A stretch of DNA of 64,000 bases, from the NCBI RefSeq assembly GCF_949987515.2, contig NC_082694.2, positions 64,106,080 to 64,170,079 of the forward strand, given 5' to 3'. Each line of letters starts with the position of its first letter. Position 1 is the first letter of the stretch. The position numbers and the translations under genes are program-made. This document shows positions 60,995 through 64,000 of this stretch, one piece after another. The stretch is from Delphinus delphis. Its lineage: Eukaryota; Chordata; Mammalia; Artiodactyla; Delphinidae. The notes below the pieces were generated by a model. That model made no database searches, had not been told where the DNA came from, and saw nothing but the letters and a program-made list of their open reading frames with translations.

Positions 60995-61143
60995 GGCGGA
61001 CCTGTGCAAATATGGATATGCACAGATCTTGTTACAATGAATATCTGGTTCAGAGGGTAGAGGTGGGGCCTGAGGCCCTGCAATTCCAACAACCTCCCAG
61101 GTGCCGCTGCCCTGCTGGTCCACGGATCACATTCTGAGCAGTC
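60995..61143. mobile_element. hAT-type MITE fragment (MER5/MER58-like)
   Basis: atatctggttcagagggtag aggtggggcc and ctgctggtccacggatcaca ttctgagcag resemble a hAT MITE 3' half. Confidence 0.7.
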
Positions 61144-61150
61144 AGGATCT

Positions 61151-61323
61151 TGTGGTTCTCAAACTTTTGAATCACCTGGAGGGCTTGTTAAAGTACAGAT
61201 GACTGGGCCCACCCCAACAGTTTTTAATTCAATATGCCTGCGGTAGGACCCTAAAATGTGCATTTCTAACAAGTTCTCAGGGGATGCTCGGTTGACGATC
61301 CAGTGACCATACTTTGAGAACCA
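61151..61323. mobile_element. hAT-type MITE
   Basis: gtggttctcaaacttttgaa tcacctggag at the left and tgaccatactttgagaacca g at the right form the inverted termini. Confidence 0.8.
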
Positions 61324-61330
61324 GGAAGGC

Positions 61331-61505
61331 CGTGGTTTTCAAATATTAGTGTACATTAGAACAGTTTGGGGAGTTTTCAGAAACACAGGTGACCAGGCTT
61401 AATGCAGATGATTCCTAGGCCTGGGGAGGAGCCCAAGAATTACAGCTCTGCAAGCTTCTCAAGGGACTCCCGTCATCCTCTAGGCCAGGGACCACATTCA
61501 GGTCT
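61331..61505. mobile_element. hAT-type MITE
   Basis: cgtggttttcaaatattagt gtacattagaa and tctaggccagggaccacatt are related to the neighbours. The ends are eroded. Confidence 0.65.
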
Positions 61506-61799
61506 AGAATTTGCCTCCCGCAAATGCAATAACGTATCAGATACTGATAGCAAGCTTTACGGGAAACAGAGTCTGAACATCATAAACATACTTTATAATG
61601 TGTCACCACCGCACCCGTAAGACACTCCCATAAACCAGGACCTAAGGAAGACGGAAGAAGGTCACGTGGAACTAAACAAGTTCCAGATCACTGCTGGTTT
61701 CCTGGGAGATTTTTCTCGAGGGTTCCAAACCTAACCCATGGGCTTAAAGAGGAAGACAACGCCACAGAAGCTTTTCTCGGAACAATATCTATATGCCTG

Positions 61800-61975
61800 G
61801 GGGAAAGCAATGTAGCAGGGTAATCGCTCAGGTGTTAGACTCAGAAGACTCAGGGTAGCGCTCGGACTAAGCTCTAAAATGGGGGAAATGATACCTCACT
61901 TGAAGGCTGCTGAGGACAGGAAATAATGTACATAATGTACTTAGCAGAGGGCTGTCACTCAGTAAAATCACGGAT
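61800..61975 (+). mobile_element. MIR-like fragment
   Basis: ggtgttagactcagaagact, ctctaaaatgggggaaatga tacctcac and ggctgtcactcagtaaaatc follow MIR order. Confidence 0.55.
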
Positions 61976-62059
61976 ACATGACAGTTCTGACAGTTGAGCC
62001 ATAAAGTCTCAAAGCTGGAAGGAACCTTGATGTTTAGCTTTCAGCCAATAAAGGAAACT

Positions 62060-62185
62060 CAAAGACCATTAGCACAGCATCACTTAGACGTGCAGTATCT
62101 CAGGCCCACCCCAGACCTTCTGGATCAGACTCTGCATTTTAATATGACCTCCAGGAGATTCCTGTGCACCACTGCCCTACAGTAG
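62060..62185. mobile_element. hAT-type MITE fragment
   Basis: cccaccccagaccttctgga tcagactctgc and aatatgacctccaggagatt cctgtgcacc resemble the MER5 interior. Confidence 0.6.
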
Positions 62186-62210
62186 TAACCCTACCAGTTA
62201 CGGAGTACGG

Positions 62211-62373
62211 CAGTGGTTCTCAGCCCTGCTGAGTTGGAATCATCTGGGGGCTTAAAAGAAAATATTCATGGAAAGCCCTACCCCCAGAAAGTCTGATTCA
62301 ACTGGTTCGGGAGGTAGCCTGAGAACTGAGATTTTTTTCATCTTCTTAAGGCAGCAAAGGTTGAGAGCCACTA
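62211..62373. mobile_element. hAT-type MITE (MER20-like)
   Basis: cagtggttctcagccctgct gagttggaatcatctggggg at the left, aggttgagagccacta at the right. Confidence 0.82.
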
Positions 62374-62486
62374 GTACAGAATAATTGTACAGGCTCTGGG
62401 GTCAGGGATTGCAATCATCACTCAGGTTGGCCTTTCCCACAGTCCAGCTCTAAGCTCTGTAGCCGGATGGTCCCTGAATGACCCCC

Positions 62487-62519
62487 TACACACACACACA
62501 CATGCACACATACACACAC
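62487..62519. repeat. (CA)n microsatellite, interrupted
   Basis: CA units with ATG and TA interruptions, directly readable. Confidence 0.93.
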
Positions 62520-62619
62520 TCCTAGCAGAAGACCCCTTCTGTCTGGGCCACTGGTGTGAACGCAGCCCAGAGGTCCTGGCCTGGGATCAGCGCACCACTT
62601 GAAGCAGCAGGAACGCGCA

Positions 62620-62750
62620 GCATCAAGCCTCGGGCTCTGCCTCCGATGAGCTGCGTGACCCTGGCCCAGCCACAACGCTCTAGGCCTCGGCTTCCTCATC
62701 CATTACACAAGGGGTTAGGCCAGGTGGTCCTGGGTCCCTCCAGCATCACC
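62620..62750 (+). mobile_element. MIR SINE fragment
   Basis: ggctctgcctccgatgagct gcgtgaccctggcc and taggcctcggcttcctcatc cattacac match MIR. It retains several CpGs. Confidence 0.75.
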
Positions 62751-63727
62751 CTTCTTGGGTTCCCTGGGGTCACAGTGCTAGGAAGAGGCACTCACAAAGG
62801 ACTGGGTCATGTTTTCACCTCACGGTCTTCAATAGAACAAAAAAGGCAGCCCTCTTCCCACTGCGCACTCAGTGCAGTCCTGTGATGGACATTCCTGCAG
62901 TCTCTTAGTGATTAGCCTGTAAACTGAAATTTAACAATAGGCTTTCTCTGAATGTCTTCTAAATATAGACACATTCTCTGGGTGAGCTGAGGATTTCCTG
63001 AAGGGCTTTTCTGAGGAAACTAACAGACCTAAATAATAGATGGTGTTTGGTTTATACTCGCATACATGAGTGTGACTGTGTGTGTGTGTGTGTGTAAAAA
63101 CAATGTGGCGACTGTGCTGGGTTTTTTCCCTGAGTACTCTAAGACGTCAGGAACCATTCGTCAGGCTGTCTCCGCCAATTCTGCTCTCACTGCGTCTCTT
63201 GAGTTCATTCCTTTCTTTGCTTTTAAATGAGCCCCTTTTTGGTTCTGGCTCCCCCTGCAACACATCCAAGGCTGGCCTGCACGCTGGGTGCAACCGGGGC
63301 TCCCTGCCACCCGCCCACGTGCCCTGCGCGCTCCCTTGGGTGCAGGGAGACTCCCCTCGCTGAGTTTTCCCACCTCACAGCCCACCCCTCAGGCCCAGCC
63401 TCTCGCTCTCCCTGCAGGACCTGCAGGCTTCTCCACGTCAACACGCCCAACCCTGGACCCCCTCCTGCCTCCCCTCCCTCTCCACAAAAACCTGAGGTGA
63501 CCACCTCTCTCCCCTCTTCCTCCTGCTCCAACATTAAACTTGATTCCACCTCCTGAATCAATGTCTCTGGCCCTCTTTTCCATTCCCCACTGCACCACTG
63601 TCGTTTACACCTTCCTTTCTTTCCTGGGGCGCCACCTCTGAAGTGGCCTGTTTTCCTCAACAAATCACCCTGCACTCCCCACAGCAGGATCTGCTCCGCT
63701 CTCTGGCTTCTCTAAGCCTATCAAATG
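62751..63727. other. GC-richer unassigned intron with a (GT)n at 63077-63095
   Basis: 63230-63600 is C/T-rich and holds overlapping frames on both strands (the longest is 150 codons, minus strand). These show low-complexity composition and no domain that I recognise, so none is called. Confidence 0.45.
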
Positions 63728-63880
63728 CAGAGATAGCAACAGCTGTTGTTTATCAAGCCTCTGCTCTGTGCCAGGCAGGGCACTGGCTTCTTCATTTACC
63801 TGTCCTGCAACCCTTACAATGTGCACAGATCTCCATTTTCAGACCAGGAAGCTGAGGCTCCGTGAAAACACCTGGATTCC
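63728..63880 (-). mobile_element. MIR-family SINE
   Basis: gttgtttatcaagcctctgc tctgtgccaggca and ccattttcagaccaggaagc tgaggctc are the reverse complement of MIR. Confidence 0.75.
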
Positions 63881-64000
63881 AATCCACTGAAATAATGATG
63901 CTGCTGGACAAATAACTGAGGCGGGGAATCCAGCCTCTGGGAGCTCTTGGCTCAGCCTACCACGTGGTCCTTATCACCTTCCCTTCCTCCACAAGCAACC

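Larger units (their letters stand above)
40231..64000 (-). other. LTBP1: LTBP1 intron upstream of the exon (partial)
   Basis: Inferred intron between this exon and the preceding LTBP1 exon, which should end with a CCHGW-type segment and lies beyond 64000. No such segment was seen. A very small exon shorter than about 60 codons could be missed by eye. Confidence 0.78.

Noticed and set aside
63223..63675. 150-codon minus-strand frame rich in G, E and R
   Set aside because: It mirrors C/T-rich DNA, and overlapping frames are open on both strands, as expected from base composition.

Overview
The window is nuclear DNA from a mammal, almost certainly a toothed whale (Cetacea). The main evidence is nine copies of the roughly 200-bp tRNA-derived CHR-type SINE (head reading ggcttccctggtgg, then a segment with gccgcggagcggctgggc), most of them with clean target-site duplications. 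Three older or longer CHR-type copies and L1 3' ends of the even-toed ungulate/whale type are also present. There are no bacterial, viral or organellar genes.

The only coding sequence I can defend is one internal exon on the minus strand, 39933-40230. It encodes an EGF-like domain and the following proline/serine/lysine-rich linker of latent TGF-beta binding protein 1 (LTBP1, long isoform). It has a good acceptor, a consensus donor, an open frame throughout and coherent splice phases. No neighbouring LTBP1 exon was found, so the rest of the window reads as two very large introns: 1-39932 is downstream of the exon in transcription and 40231-64000 is upstream. This fits the very long 5' introns known for LTBP1.

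Layout: 1-970 is an old L1 fragment. 1-5 kb is AT-rich intron with a CA microsatellite, an old L1 3' end and a short CHR SINE. 5-16 kb holds LTR, SINE, L1 and Tigger fragments with much unassigned sequence. 15.9-20.6 kb is a long, eroded L1/HAL1-like element split by two SINEs and a MER5A copy. 20.85-23.1 kb has no repeat I recognise. 23.6-23.85 kb carries a hairpin and a 54-bp purine/pyrimidine-alternating tract. 24-33 kb has L2, MIR, MLT1 and SINE insertions. 33.1-34.4 kb is unassigned. 34.4-38.5 kb holds L2, a younger L1 nested in an older repeat, an LTR and a hAT transposon. The LTBP1 exon lies at 40 kb. 40.9-49.2 kb has a long TA/CA tract, L1 and SINE insertions and a second eroded L1. 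50-54.1 kb has L1 and a long L2 stretch. 54-59 kb is mostly unassigned with one LTR. 59.5-62.4 kb is an unusually dense cluster of small hAT-type elements. 62.4-64 kb is more GC-rich with MIR fragments.

I found no undescribed gene system. The most interesting inference is that two related L1 3' ends lie in opposite orientation on either side of the LTBP1 exon, each 4-5 kb away. That arrangement can promote back-splicing into a circular RNA, or genomic inversion. Repeat family names come from pattern memory without a database search, so subfamily calls are tentative.
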